From DATARH01 sp963773625 (GTDB lineage: Bacteria; Pseudomonadota; Alphaproteobacteria; ATCC43930; CGMCC-115725): a DNA stretch of 64,000 bases. Made by a program: the position numbers and the translations under genes. The notes beneath the pieces were generated by a model. That model did not search any database. It saw nothing but the letters and a program-made list of their open reading frames with translations, and was not told the DNA's origin. The stretch is from contig CAVZCJ010000019.1 of NCBI GenBank assembly GCA_963773625.1, positions 62,001-126,000 on the forward strand, in the 5' to 3' direction. Below, piece by piece: positions 51,290 to 61,313 of this stretch (position 1 is the first letter of the stretch; each line of letters opens with the position of its first letter).

Positions 51290-52562
51290 ATGAGACGCGT
51301 TGTCGTCACCGGGATGGGGTTGGTGACGCCGCTCGGTCTCGGTGTCGAGCGCGTGTGGCAGAAGCTGATCGCCGGGGAGTCCGGCATCGGCGCGATCCAA
51401 TCCTTCGACGTGTCCGACATGCCCGCGAAGATCGCTGCGCAGGTGCCCCTGGGCGACAAGGAATTGGGCCTCTTCAATGCCGACGACTGGGTTCCGCCCA
51501 AGGATCAGCGGCGGATGGACCAGTTCATCATCTTCGCCATGGCGGCGGCGACGATGGCCGTTGAGGATTTCGGGCTGGACGCCGGATGAAGAGGAAGATC
51601 ACGAGCGCACTGGGGTGATGATCGGCTCCGGTATCGGCGGGCTGCCCGGGATCACCGAGGGCGCGATCACGCTGCAGGACAAGGGCCCGCGGCGCATCAG
51701 CCCGTTCTTTATCCCGTCGAATTTGATCAATCTTGCCTCCGGCAACGTTTCCATTAAGTACGGCTTCAAGGGACCGAACCACGCGGTGGTGACCGCATGC
51801 TCAAGCGGAGCGCATGCCATCGGCGATGCGGCGCGGCTCATCATGCTCGACGACGCCGACGTCATGGTCTGCGGCGGCACCGAGGCGGCCGTATGTCGGC
51901 TTGGGCTTGCCGGCTTTGCCGCGGCGCGGGCCTTGTCGACCGGGTTCAATGACGATCCGCCGCGTGCGTCGCGTCCCTGGGACCAGGACCGCGATGGTTT
52001 CGTGATGGGCGAGGGGTCCGGCATCATCGTCCTCGAGGAGCTGGAGCACGCGAAAAAGCGTGGCGCCAAGATCTATGCCGAGATAATCGGCTACGGCATG
52101 TCGGGCGATGCCTACCATCTGACGGCGCCGGCCGAGGACGGCAACGGCGCCTTCCGCTCGATGCGCAACGCTCTGCGCCGGGCGCAGCTTACCCCCGACA
52201 AGATCGATTACGTCAACGCGCACGGCACTTCGACGCCGTTGGGCGACGAGATCGAGCTGGGGGCAGTCAAGCGCCTGTTCGGCGACCACGCCTACAAATT
52301 GTCGATGTCCTCGACGAAATCCGCGATTGGTCATTTGCTCGGCGCGGCCGGCACGGTCGAGGCGATCTTCTCGATCCTGGCAATGCGAGACGGCGTTGTT
52401 CCGCCGACTCTCAACCTCGACAACCCGTCGCCCTCTTGCGACATCGACCTCGTCCCCAAGACCGCGAAAGGACGAAAGGTCGACTATGTGCTGTCGAACT
52501 CGTTCGGCTTTGGCGGCACCAACGCTTCGCTGATCTTTACCCACCCCGACCGCGCCGGGTAG
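51290..52562 (+). CDS. fabF: 3-oxoacyl-ACP synthase II (frameshifted)
   Basis: About 424 residues. It starts MRRVVVTGMGLVTPLG. Near 51580 (GGACGCCGGATGAAGAGG) the frame shifts, and PDEEEDHERTGVMIGSGIGG continues to 52562. The catalytic Cys is in VVTACSSGAHAIGDA, and the two His in YVNAHGTSTPLGD and SSTKSAIGHLLGAAG, so the full condensing triad is present. FabF elongates C16 to C18 and sets membrane fluidity. One base restores the frame. It lies 24 bases after acpP in the usual order. Confidence 0.93.
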
Positions 52563-52587
52563 GCGGCGGGCCGGCAAAGGTCGAGCG

Positions 52588-53691
52588 ATGCTGGCGTTTC
52601 TCCGAATGCTGGTGGGGTGCCTGCTTACTGCGATCGTCATCGTCGGGGCGGCGGCCGGCGCGGGATATTGGGTGTATCGCGATGTGAGCGATCCCGGGCC
52701 GCTCAAGGAGGCCCATGTCGTTGTCATCCCACCCCATACCGGCATCGCCGGCATCTCCGACCTGCTGGCGCAAGAGGGGGTGATCCGTTACCCGCTCGCC
52801 TTCAGGATCGCGGCCGAAATGACCGGTCGCGGCGGGGCGCTCAAAGCCGGCGAATACGAGTTCGTCGCTTCGGCGAGCGCCATCCAGGTGATGGACCAGA
52901 TTGCCAATGGTAAGACGGTCAAACATCGCATTACCATTCGTGAAGGGCTTACGAGCGCCGAGATCGTCGCGCTGATCCGTGACGCGCCGTTTCTCACCGG
53001 CGACATCAAGACCGTCCCGCCGGAAGGCGATTTGCTGCCCGAAACCTATGTTTACAGCCGCGACGATACCCGCCAGAGCGTCATTGATCGAATGCAGCAG
53101 GCGATGCAGGACGCGCTTACCGCGACTTGGGCCGAGCGGCGTTCCGACCTGCCGCTGACCAGCCCACAAGAGGCGCTGATCCTCGCCTCGATCGTCGAAA
53201 AGGAGTTGGGCCACGAGGCCGAGCGCGGGCATATCGCCGCGGTTTTTCTCAACCGGCTGCGTCTCGGCATGCGGTTGCAGGCCGACCCCACCGTGATCTA
53301 TGCGCTCAGCAACAACGGTACGACCAAGATCGACCGGCCCCTGAGCCGCGCCGATCTCGGTACGGATTCGCCGTACAACACCTACGTGGCCAAGGGACTT
53401 CCGCCGGGGCCGATCTGCAACCCTGGCAAGGCGGCGCTGCGCGACGCGGTGCGGCCAGATCACAGCGACGACCTTTATTTTGTCGCCGACGGGACGGGCG
53501 GACATGTCTTTGCCAAGACCCTGGCGGAGCACAACAAGAACGTCGCTCAATATCTCCATGGCACGCCGGTCGCTGAGCCCGAGGCGGTTCCGGTTGCCCC
53601 GCCGCCGGCGCCGACCGCCCCGGCCAAGCAAGCGCGAGTCGGACAACAACATTGCCGGGCAAGCCCCGGCCACCCCTGCCTCGTTCGCTGA
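52588..53691 (+). CDS. mltG: Endolytic murein transglycosylase
   Basis: 367 residues. One N-terminal membrane helix (LVGCLLTAIVIVGAAAGAGYWV) anchors the protein. A LysM-like subdomain follows (HTGIAGISDLLAQEGVIRY), then the YceG catalytic domain with EALILASIVEKELGHEAERG, which contains the catalytic Glu, and the signature GMRLQADPTVIYAL, DSPYNTYVAKGLPPGPICNP. It cleaves nascent glycan strands and sets their length. The last 40 residues are Pro/Ala rich and basic; the end may be altered by an indel. It is placed between fabF and yicC as in many Alphaproteobacteria. Confidence 0.93.
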   Translation: MLAFLRMLVGCLLTAIVIVGAAAGAGYWVYRDVSDPGPLKEAHVVVIPPHTGIAGISDLLAQEGVIRYPLAFRIAAEMTGRGGALKAGEYEFVASASAIQVMDQIANGKTVKHRITIREGLTSAEIVALIRDAPFLTGDIKTVPPEGDLLPETYVYSRDDTRQSVIDRMQQAMQDALTATWAERRSDLPLTSPQEALILASIVEKELGHEAERGHIAAVFLNRLRLGMRLQADPTVIYALSNNGTTKIDRPLSRADLGTDSPYNTYVAKGLPPGPICNPGKAALRDAVRPDHSDDLYFVADGTGGHVFAKTLAEHNKNVAQYLHGTPVAEPEAVPVAPPPAPTAPAKQARVGQQHCRASPGHPCLVR

Positions 53692-53717
53692 GCCGGCCGA
53701 CAGTGCCCGTCTCGAGC

Positions 53718-54584
53718 ATGACCGGGTTTGCCCGGACCGAGGATGAGGCGGCGGGGATTTCTTGGGTGTGGGAACTCAAGAGCGTCAATGGCAAGTCGCT
53801 CGACCTGCGGCTGCGTTTGCCGCCCGGGTACGACGCGATGGAGGCATCGCTGCGCGCGGCTCTCGGCGGGCGGTTGCGGCGCGGGAACATTTCTGCGGTG
53901 TTGACCGTCAACCGCGTGACGCCTCCGGTGATCCGCATCAACCGCGATATGCTCGCCCGCGTGTTGACGCTGGTCGGAGAATTGAGCGCCGAAGTCGAGG
54001 CGGCGCCGCCGCGCATCGACGGACTCATCGGTCTGCGGGGCATTATCGAGACCGTGGAGGACGAGCCTGACGAAGTGATCGAGGCGCGCCGCGCTGCGAT
54101 CATGATCGCATGGCGTTCCGCGCTCGACCGCCTCGTGGCGGCGCGTGGCGAGGAAGGCGCGCGGCTGGAAAAGGTGCTGTCCGATCAGCTCGCCGAACTC
54201 GCGGAGCTGGTCGCCGCCGCGTCGGCGAGCGCCGCGGCGCAGCCGGAGGCGCTGCGCGTCCGGCTGCAACAGTCGATCGATGCGGTTGCCGAGCTCGCGC
54301 CCGGCATGCCGCCGGAGCGGGTCGCGCAGGAGCTGGCGCTCTTGGTGTCGCGTGGCGACATCCGCGAGGAACTGGATCGGCTGCGCGCCCACATCGCCCA
54401 GGCCGGCGATTTGCTCGCAAAGGGCGAAGCGGTGGGGCGGCAGCTCGATTTCCTCTGCCAGGAACTAAACCGCGAGGCCAACACGCTCTGTTCGAAATCG
54501 GCGGATATCGAGTTGACCCGCATCGGGCTCGCGCTCAAGGTCGCGATCGAGCAGTTCCGCGAGCAGGTGCAGAACCTCGAATGA
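53718..54584 (+). CDS. yicC: YicC family protein (putative endoribonuclease)
   Basis: 288 residues from ATG 53718, beginning with the family signature MTGFARTEDEA and WVWELKSVNGKSLDLRLRLP. The C-terminal DUF1732 half has LDRLRAHIAQAGDLLAKGEA and RQLDFLCQELNREANTLCSK, ELTRIGLALKVAIEQFREQVQN. E. coli YicC has been linked to RNA turnover. GTG 53703 is an alternative start. The stop overlaps gmk by ATGA (54581-54584), so the two are coupled. Confidence 0.92.
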   Translation: MTGFARTEDEAAGISWVWELKSVNGKSLDLRLRLPPGYDAMEASLRAALGGRLRRGNISAVLTVNRVTPPVIRINRDMLARVLTLVGELSAEVEAAPPRIDGLIGLRGIIETVEDEPDEVIEARRAAIMIAWRSALDRLVAARGEEGARLEKVLSDQLAELAELVAAASASAAAQPEALRVRLQQSIDAVAELAPGMPPERVAQELALLVSRGDIREELDRLRAHIAQAGDLLAKGEAVGRQLDFLCQELNREANTLCSKSADIELTRIGLALKVAIEQFREQVQNLE

Positions 54585-55243
54585 GTGCGGTAGACGGTTC
54601 CAAGGAAGTAAAGACAATCGCGATTCGCCGTCGCGGCTTCCTGCTGGTGCTGTCGTCGCCCTCCGGCGCTGGGAAGACGACCATCACCCGCCGGCTGCTC
54701 GAAAGCGACCCATCCTTGTCGCTGTCGGTCTCGGTGACGACGCGGCCGCGCCGCCCCGTCGAAGTCGACGGCCGCGACTACCATTTCATCGATCAAGCCG
54801 AATTCAAACGCATGGTCGCCGCGGGCGAATTGCTCGAGCACGCCACGGTGTTTGGCCACTCCTACGGCACGCCGCGAGTGCCGATAGAAGCGGCAATCGC
54901 GGCGGGCCACGACATCGTCACCGATATCGATTGGCAGGGCACCCAGCAGATCAGCGGCAAGGCTGGCGGCGATATCGTGACCATCTTCGTGCTGCCGCCG
55001 AGTCGGGTAGCGCTTGAGGCGCGCCTCGTGGCGCGAGGGCAGGATACTCCCGAAGTCGTCGCGCAGCGTATGGCCAAATCCTCCGAGGAAATGAGCCACT
55101 GGCCCGAATACGCCTATGTTATCGTCAATGACGATCTTGAGCGCGCCATCGCTGACGCCCAAGCCATCATTACTGCCGAGCGCTTGAGGCGAGAGCGGCA
55201 GATCGGCCTGGCCGATTTTGTCACCCACCTGCGCGGCGGCTGA
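54581..55243 (+). CDS. gmk: Guanylate kinase
   Basis: 220 residues. The P-loop is LVLSSPSGAGKTTITRRLLE, the GMP-binding region SVSVTTRPRRPVEVDGRDYH with FGHSYGTPR, and the lid/arginine region VARGQDTPEVVAQRMAK. It phosphorylates GMP to GDP. There is an N-terminal extension of about 17 residues before the fold starts. The gene is intact and translationally coupled to yicC. Confidence 0.96.
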   Translation: MSAVDGSKEVKTIAIRRRGFLLVLSSPSGAGKTTITRRLLESDPSLSLSVSVTTRPRRPVEVDGRDYHFIDQAEFKRMVAAGELLEHATVFGHSYGTPRVPIEAAIAAGHDIVTDIDWQGTQQISGKAGGDIVTIFVLPPSRVALEARLVARGQDTPEVVAQRMAKSSEEMSHWPEYAYVIVNDDLERAIADAQAIITAERLRRERQIGLADFVTHLRGG

Positions 55244-55264
55244 TGCGCAAGCGAGCGAGAGGCA

Positions 55265-55654
55265 ATGGCGCTTCCCACCGACGCGAATGTCGATTTCCTC
55301 GTCTGTGACGCCGTGCGCCAAGCCCCCGACGGCAAGCTCGACCTCGCCGGCTTTTTCCCGACCGGTGAGGTCCGGCTCGACCCGTCGGCGAAGCTCCCGG
55401 TGGCGCTCAACCTCACCTTCGTCGTCGTGCTGAAGGACGGCGACGGGGTGTTCAGGCCGACGGTTCGGATCTCCGATCCGCTCGGCAAGGAGCTGCACGC
55501 CTTCGAGATTCCCGAGTTCAGCAAGACGGCCGGCCAGGCGCACATCATGATGCTGCCCGTTGAGCGCATTCCGATCGCCAATGCGGGCGCCTACACGATC
55601 TCATTCGAGATCAGCGGCCAGACCTACCGTCGGAGCGTGCGGATTTTTCAGTAG
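55265..55654 (+). CDS. DUF6941 family protein
   Basis: 129 residues, all beta-prone: ANVDFLVCDAVRQAPDGKLD, LAGFFPTGEVRLDP, LNLTFVVVLKDGDGVFRPTV and the C-terminal AGAYTISFEISGQTYRRSVR. This fits the DUF6941 group, small Ig-like cytosolic proteins of unknown function. No signal peptide. It starts 21 bases after gmk and overlaps the convergent rsmA 3-prime end by 44 bases. Confidence 0.75.
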   Translation: MALPTDANVDFLVCDAVRQAPDGKLDLAGFFPTGEVRLDPSAKLPVALNLTFVVVLKDGDGVFRPTVRISDPLGKELHAFEIPEFSKTAGQAHIMMLPVERIPIANAGAYTISFEISGQTYRRSVRIFQ

Positions 55655-56501
55655 CCCGCGCCAGCGCGCAAAACTCCGCGACCGAGAGTTCCTCCGCGCG
55701 CGCCGTCCCGGCTAGGCCGGCTTCGCTCAGCAGCGGCTCCACGGCGACGCCCAGCGATTTCAGGCTCGAGCGCAGCATCTTGCGGCGCTGTCCGAAGGCG
55801 GCGGCGGTCACGCGTTCCAGCGTCGCCTTGTCCGCCAACGCCAGCGGCGCCGCTCGCGGGACCAGTCGAACGACGCTCGACGTCACCTTGGGGGGCGGCG
55901 TGAAGGCGCGCGGCGGGATGTCGAATAAAATCCGCGCCTCGCATAGCCACTGCACCAGCACCGATAGCCTGCCATAGGCGGCGCTTCGCGGCGCGGCGGT
56001 CAGGCGCTCGGCGACCTCGCGCTGGAACATCAGCGTCAGGCTTTCGTAATCGGTGATCCGGTCGAGCCATCGCAGCAACAGCGCGGTGGCGATGTTGTAC
56101 GGCAGGTTGGCGACGATCCGGCGCGGCGCCGGGGTCAGCGCGGCCGGATCGAGCACCAGCGCATCGCCCTCGATCAGCTCCAGTCTCCGCGCATAATGCG
56201 CCTGCAGTTCGGCGAGCGCCGCCAGGCACCGCGGGTCGCGCTCGATCGCGACCACCCTCGCCGCGCCTTCGTCGAGCAGCGCTCGCGTCAGACCTCCCGG
56301 GCCGGGGCCGATCTCGATCGTGGTACCGCTATCGAGCGGGCCGGCGGCCCGGGCGATGCGCCGCGTCAGATTGAGATCGAGGATGAAGTTCTGCCCGAGG
56401 CTCTTGCGCGCGGCGATGCCGTGGCGGGCGATCACTTCCCGCAGGGGCGGCAAAACGGTAGACGGCTGCTGGCTCAGCTTGGTCGCGCGCCGCGCCGCCA
56501 T
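55611..56501 (-). CDS. rsmA: 16S rRNA dimethyladenosine transferase
   Basis: 296 residues from ATG 56501, or 280 from TTG 56453, where the family's usual start (LPPLREVIARHG) begins. RsmA dimethylates A1518/A1519 of 16S rRNA. Motifs are GIAARKSLGQNFILDLNLTR, the SAM loop EIGPGPGGLTRALLDEGA, EGDALVLD, the catalytic NLPYNIA and PPRAFTPPPKVTSSVVRLVP. No stop codon separates it from pdxA: the frame runs straight on from that gene (see finding). The 3-prime end overlaps the convergent DUF6941 gene. Confidence 0.9.
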   Translation of the reverse strand: MAARRATKLSQQPSTVLPPLREVIARHGIAARKSLGQNFILDLNLTRRIARAAGPLDSGTTIEIGPGPGGLTRALLDEGAARVVAIERDPRCLAALAELQAHYARRLELIEGDALVLDPAALTPAPRRIVANLPYNIATALLLRWLDRITDYESLTLMFQREVAERLTAAPRSAAYGRLSVLVQWLCEARILFDIPPRAFTPPPKVTSSVVRLVPRAAPLALADKATLERVTAAAFGQRRKMLRSSLKSLGVAVEPLLSEAGLAGTARAEELSVAEFCALARATEKSARSDGRSGR

Positions 56502-57471
56502 CGACGCGGCCAGCCGCAACGCGGCGATCAGGCTATCCGGCCTCGCCACGCCCTTTCCGGCGATGTCGAAGGCGGTGCCGTGATCGGGCGAGGTGCGGAT
56601 GAACGGCAGCCCCAGGGTAACATTCACCGCGCCGTCGAAATCGAGCGTCTTGATCGGGATGAGCGCCTGGTCGTGGTACATGCACAGCGCCGCGTCATAG
56701 ACCGCGCGCGCCGCGGCATGGAACATCGTGTCGGCGGCTAGCGGGCCGCGCGCATCGATCCCGGCGGCGCGCAGCTGGGCCACCGCCGGCGCGACAATGT
56801 CGATGTCCTCGTGCCCAAGCCCGCCATTCTCGCCGGCATGCGGGTTGAGCCCGGCGACCGCAAGCACCGGCGCGGCGATGCCGAAATCCCGCCGCAATGC
56901 CGCGTCGACGACCCGTCCGGCATGGACGATCCCCTGCGTCGTGAGTGCCGCGATCGCATCGCGTAGCGCCAGGTGGATTGTCACCGGCACGACCCGCAGC
57001 TCGGCGCTCGCCAGCATCATTACCGCAGGCTCCTCGGAACCCGCCAACTCGGCGAGGTATTCGGTATGTCCGGGATGGTGGAAGCCAGCGCGATAAAGCG
57101 CGTCCTTGTTGATCGGGTTGGTGACGAGCGCGGCGGCGCGGCCGCTTTGCACCTCGGCGACCGCGATCTCGATCGCGCGCAGCACGAGCTTCGCGTCGGT
57201 CGCATCCGGCTTTCCCGGTGCGGCGCGTGGGGTCGCGCCAACCGGCATCACTGGCAATGCGTCGGCAAATACCTCCGCGGTGCGCTCGGGCGCCGCGATC
57301 ATTTGGACCTTGATCGACCAGCCGAGGCGCCGCGCCAGCGCATCGAGCCGGCTCGGGATCGTCGATCACATAAAAGGGCGGCACGCCCTCGCCCCGCCGC
57401 AGCCATGCCGCCAGGGCGATCTCGCCGCCGATTCCGGCCGGCTCGCCCATCGTCAAGGCGAGCGGGAGCAT
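56484..57471 (-). CDS. pdxA: 4-hydroxythreonine-4-phosphate dehydrogenase (frameshifted)
   Basis: About 329 residues. PdxA catalyses an NAD-dependent step of pyridoxal phosphate synthesis. It starts MLPLALTMGEPAGIGGEIAL; an extra base near 57353 shifts the frame, after which IAAPERTAEVFADALPVMPV follows. Metal/substrate sites are in KDALYRAGFHHPGHTEYLAE, VAGLNPHAGENGGLGHED and LCMYHDQALIPIKTLDF, plus RTSPDHGTAFDIAG. It begins four bases after the surA stop. The end coordinate is the end of PdxA-like sequence; the frame itself continues into rsmA. Confidence 0.9.
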
Positions 57472-57475
57472 GCGG

Positions 57476-58806
57476 TCAAACCCTCACGTCGACATAGGCG
57501 GCGCGGCGCAAATCGCGCAGGTAGCGGCGCGACACCGTGTCGAGCTTTTGTTTCAACAGTGACTTCGAAAACTTCGTCACGCGTCGGCTCGCCGCTTTTG
57601 CGCGGTCGAGGTCTCTTTGGAGCAGACCATGATCACGCCCACGCCGCCGCGTTGAAGTATCGGCTGAGAAACTTGGTTGTTTCCCAATTTGGTGATCAGC
57701 TCGCGCAGTTGCGGGGCAAGATTGGCCGCGTTAACCTTGCCTTCGCTCGATGTCTTGGGAGCCTTCTCCTGGCCGAGCTTGAGCAGGTCCGGGCAGCCCT
57801 TGGCGCTGCGCAGGCTTTCCGCTTCGGTGACTGCCGCCCGTTTCATGGCGTCATTGGGTTGAGCAGGCAACGGAAACACTACCTGCACGACGTCGTAAAT
57901 CGTCTCCGGCGCGCTGCCGGTATTGCCGTTACGGCGGTCGATCACCAGCAGCACGTAGTAGCCGTTGCTGGTGCGAACTGGCGCCGACAGTTCACCCGGT
58001 TTGAGCGGCGCCACGGCTTTCGCCAAGTCCGGCGGCAGCTGGTCCGGCCGCAACCAGCCCATGTCGCCGCCGACAGCCGCGGTCGCCGATTGCGAGAATT
58101 GTTGAGCGACCGCCGAGAACCGCGCGCCCTGCTTCATTTGGTCGATGAGCTTTAGCGCCAGGTTCTGGACCTCCTGATCCTGCGCGGGATTGTCCACGGG
58201 CAGAAAAATCTCGGCGATACGGCTTTGTGGATCGTTGGCGTGCTCCTTGAGCCGCTTCATCGCGTCATCGACTTCCTCATCGGTGATCTCGGTGTTTTGC
58301 GCCGCCATGCGCCGAACCAACTTGGCCCACACGATCGACGCGGTGAGCTGGCTGATCAGCGAGCCGCGATCGATGCCGCGCGACTTCAAGAACAGATTGA
58401 GTTGGCCAGGCTGCATGTTGTTCTGTTTTTCGATTTGAGCCAACGCCGCGTTGAGCTCGTCGTCGGTCGCGACGACGTTTTGCCGCTTTGCTTCCTGCAG
58501 CTGGAGCTTTTCATCGACGAGGGCGCGCAGGACTTGGCCACCGATGCGCTGTCGTGTTTCGGGCGTGTCGGGCAGGTTCGAGGAGAGTTCGACCATCTTC
58601 ATCCGCGACACGAGATCGAAGACCGAAATAACTTCGTCGTTGACGACCGCGGCGATCCGCATGTCGGGCACGGGCGCCTCGGTAGAGGGCGGCGGAGGAG
58701 CACGCTTTACCGCCGTGTGATGCGTCGCCGCCTCGATCCTTGGGTCGATCGTCAAAATTCCGGCGACAGCGATGAGCAGGGCGAGAAGTCGACGCAATGC
58801 CGTCAT
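57476..58806 (-). CDS. surA: Periplasmic chaperone / peptidyl-prolyl isomerase (frameshifted near C-terminus)
   Basis: About 443 residues. ATG 58806 opens a signal peptide (MTALRRLLALLIAVAGILTI). The N-terminal SurA domain (IAAVVNDEVISVFDLVSRMK, DEKLQLQEAKRQNV) is followed by a parvulin domain (SRIAEIFLPVDNP, GGDMGWLRPDQLPPDLAKAV, APVRTSNGYYVLLVIDRR). Near 57588, in a run of four A, the frame shifts. The proper end RYLRDLRRAAYVDVRV continues to TGA 57476. SurA escorts outer membrane proteins, including LptD, to the BAM complex; its place next to lptD is standard. Confidence 0.92.
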
Positions 58807-58886
58807 ACCACCAAACCTAGTACCCCCTGACGGGCGCGAGTTTATACCCGACGGCGCGGACTGTCGCGGCGGCGATTGGTCGGGTT

Positions 58887-61241
58887 TTACGAGCCTGGGC
58901 TCACCGACAACACATTTCCGCCGATTTGGCCGATGTTCTTGAACACCACGCTGAACATCACCGCGTAGCCCGGGGTCACGTCGCCGTTGCGGATGGCCGA
59001 CTGGCTCGCGGTGGCGACAAATGCCATGCATTCGTCCTGGTAAATCGCCGACACCGACGTTTGCAGATTTGCGTTGCTTGCTTGGGGGGTCTGCAGGCCA
59101 TTGACGATATTGGTCGCGTTGGTGAGGTTGATCGTCTCCGCGGCCGACACCGACCAATATCGCGTAACCCTTGCGTTCAGGCCGAGGTTGAGCTGCTCGC
59201 GCTTGCCGTAGAGGATGGTGTTGCCGGTGCCGGGCACGGTGATCAACTGACTGGCCTGTTCGGCGGGTATCAAGATGAAGCCGGCACTGACCTTGAGATT
59301 GGCTGGCCCCGCACTCACGGCGAGTTCCTGGCTGCGATTAGCCAACGTCGAATTGTCGAGGCGGAATCGGTACATCAAGTCGAGGTACGAACTCGGGGTG
59401 AGGACGACGCGCCCGACCACGTCGGATAAGCGTCGGTCCATACCGCTACCGGGTGGAACGAACGGATTAGGCTCGGTGCGATAGCTCTGGCCGATCAGTA
59501 TCCGATAGCTGCCGCCGGTTTTGTCGTAGGCGCCGAAGTGCAGGCCGTAATCGACCCGCTGGCCGGTATCGAGCAGGTCATAGCCCTGCAGCCGGTCGGC
59601 ACGGAAAAGATCCGTATCGCGGAATTGATAGCCAAGGCTGTCTTCGTTGGGGATTCGATGGTCGTTGCCACCGTTTGGGCCGACAAATACGGCGACGGTC
59701 GGCTGGATCATCAGATCGAATGGATCGCCATGCCGGACCACTGGGTAATCCCAGGTCAGGCCCATCTGCGGAAAAGCCCTCGATTGAAAGAAGTCGCTCG
59801 GCACATGTTGAGTTGCCGGTAGGCCGTTTTGCGGGAAGTAGGAGCTTGGCAGGTCGGGGTTCGATAAATTGCTGAGGCCGCCGATCGAATACGCGTCGCC
59901 GCGTAGGCTGACCTGGAATTTGTATTCGCTGCCGAGCCCATCGCGGAACGTCCGGTCCCAACCGGCTGTTCCCGATAGCCGCCGCGTCTGGGTGCCGACT
60001 TCGCGGACAATGTCGAGCAGATTAGCGTTGAACCTCAACGTGCCGCCGATGCTATCCGGCTTGAACTGCCAGTCCCGGTTGATGACCGGCAGCACGATGG
60101 GTTGCGTCGACTCACCCAAACCCGGTGTGAGCGGTTGGAACGCATAGGTATTGACATCGAGGGAACCGTCGTCGGGGAACCCTTCGAGATAGGCGCGGCT
60201 AATCTCCGTCCCGAGAATTGGAAACGGGAAGCTGAAGCGCTGTAAATAGGTCTGGTCTGAGACGCGCTGCAAGCTAAAGCCGGTACGATAGGTATCGTCG
60301 ATATCCCAAGTCCCGGTCTCGTTCACATGCCAACGCCAAGCGTGTTTGATGGTCGGATCGGCGGCGAAGCCGACATTGCTGTAGTCGATGCTGGCAATGC
60401 CGTCGAACTCGCCATTCGAAAAGCGCTGGCGGTATTCCGCCGCGAGGTCTTGACCCGCGTCGGTGGTGAACCTCGGGTAGAGGGTCAAGTCGGCGCTGGG
60501 TCCGAGGGTCTGGTAGTAGGGGATCCCGACATGGAAACCGAGGCTGCTAGAACTTCCGAGCGATGGCGTTAGGAAGCCGCTTGCGCGCTTTACTGACGGG
60601 TCGGGAGCGACGATGTAGGGCGTATAGAAAACCGGCCAACCCTCGATCTCCATCACTGCGTCGCGGAACTCCATCTTCTGCAAGTCTTTATCGTCGGTGA
60701 CCTGACCTGCCTTCAGCTGCCAGACCGGCGGCTTGGTCGGGTCGCTCGCGCATAGATCGCATGGCGAATAAACGACCTTGCGCAAGTCGAGGTGATTGCC
60801 GTTGGTCCGTCGCACGGCGTTCGCCACAAGCCGTGAGCGGTCGCTCAGCAAGATTCGGACGTCGTGGGCGAACGCGTTATTCATCGAGTTGCGCAGTTCC
60901 ATGTAGTCGGTGAAGACGACCTGGCCGTCGTCGGTCATCAGACTGACATGGCCGGATGCCGTGACCGTATCGCTGCGCTGGTTGTAGGTGACGACGTCGG
61001 CGAGGAGGATTTGCGTGCCCTGGGAAATCTCTACATGGCCCTTGGCGATGGTCAGGGAATGCTCTTCGTCGTATTCAACTTCATCCGCCTGAAAGTTCAT
61101 TGGCGCGCCGGTGCCGGTCTTTGCCGGGGGCTCCGCGAAGCCGATGGCGCCGGTCAGCCATAGGCCGAACAGCAGGGCCACCGTCAGGCGTAATACCTGT
61201 CCGGTCGCGCGCTTGCGTGCTGATCGGCGAAGCTCACTCAT
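58887..61241 (-). CDS. lptD: LPS-assembly protein LptD
   Basis: 784 residues from ATG 61241. After a signal (QVLRLTVALLFGLWLTGAIG) comes an OstA/LptA-like N-terminal domain (FQADEVEYDEEHSLTIAKGH, VVTYNQRSDTVTASGHVSL), the conserved VVYSPCDLC, then a long beta-barrel. With LptE it inserts lipopolysaccharide into the outer leaflet. Cys pairs are few compared with E. coli (mainly CDLC), as is usual in Alphaproteobacteria. The last strand region ends YAVMFSVVFKNIGQIGG. Intact; placed between lptG and surA. Confidence 0.93.
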   Translation of the reverse strand: MSELRRSARKRATGQVLRLTVALLFGLWLTGAIGFAEPPAKTGTGAPMNFQADEVEYDEEHSLTIAKGHVEISQGTQILLADVVTYNQRSDTVTASGHVSLMTDDGQVVFTDYMELRNSMNNAFAHDVRILLSDRSRLVANAVRRTNGNHLDLRKVVYSPCDLCASDPTKPPVWQLKAGQVTDDKDLQKMEFRDAVMEIEGWPVFYTPYIVAPDPSVKRASGFLTPSLGSSSSLGFHVGIPYYQTLGPSADLTLYPRFTTDAGQDLAAEYRQRFSNGEFDGIASIDYSNVGFAADPTIKHAWRWHVNETGTWDIDDTYRTGFSLQRVSDQTYLQRFSFPFPILGTEISRAYLEGFPDDGSLDVNTYAFQPLTPGLGESTQPIVLPVINRDWQFKPDSIGGTLRFNANLLDIVREVGTQTRRLSGTAGWDRTFRDGLGSEYKFQVSLRGDAYSIGGLSNLSNPDLPSSYFPQNGLPATQHVPSDFFQSRAFPQMGLTWDYPVVRHGDPFDLMIQPTVAVFVGPNGGNDHRIPNEDSLGYQFRDTDLFRADRLQGYDLLDTGQRVDYGLHFGAYDKTGGSYRILIGQSYRTEPNPFVPPGSGMDRRLSDVVGRVVLTPSSYLDLMYRFRLDNSTLANRSQELAVSAGPANLKVSAGFILIPAEQASQLITVPGTGNTILYGKREQLNLGLNARVTRYWSVSAAETINLTNATNIVNGLQTPQASNANLQTSVSAIYQDECMAFVATASQSAIRNGDVTPGYAVMFSVVFKNIGQIGGNVLSVSPGS

Positions 61242-61313
61242 GGCGTCTTGGACCGATTCCCCACCAACCCCTGGTCTTTGCTGCGTCAGCAATATCGTCT
61301 GTATTCCGCCGCG

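Noticed and set aside
49055..51400. 781-codon minus-strand open frame opposite fabD-fabG-acpP
   Set aside because: It is antisense to well-conserved genes, has a His/Arg/Gly/Ala-rich composition without any domain, and arises from GC-rich codon bias.
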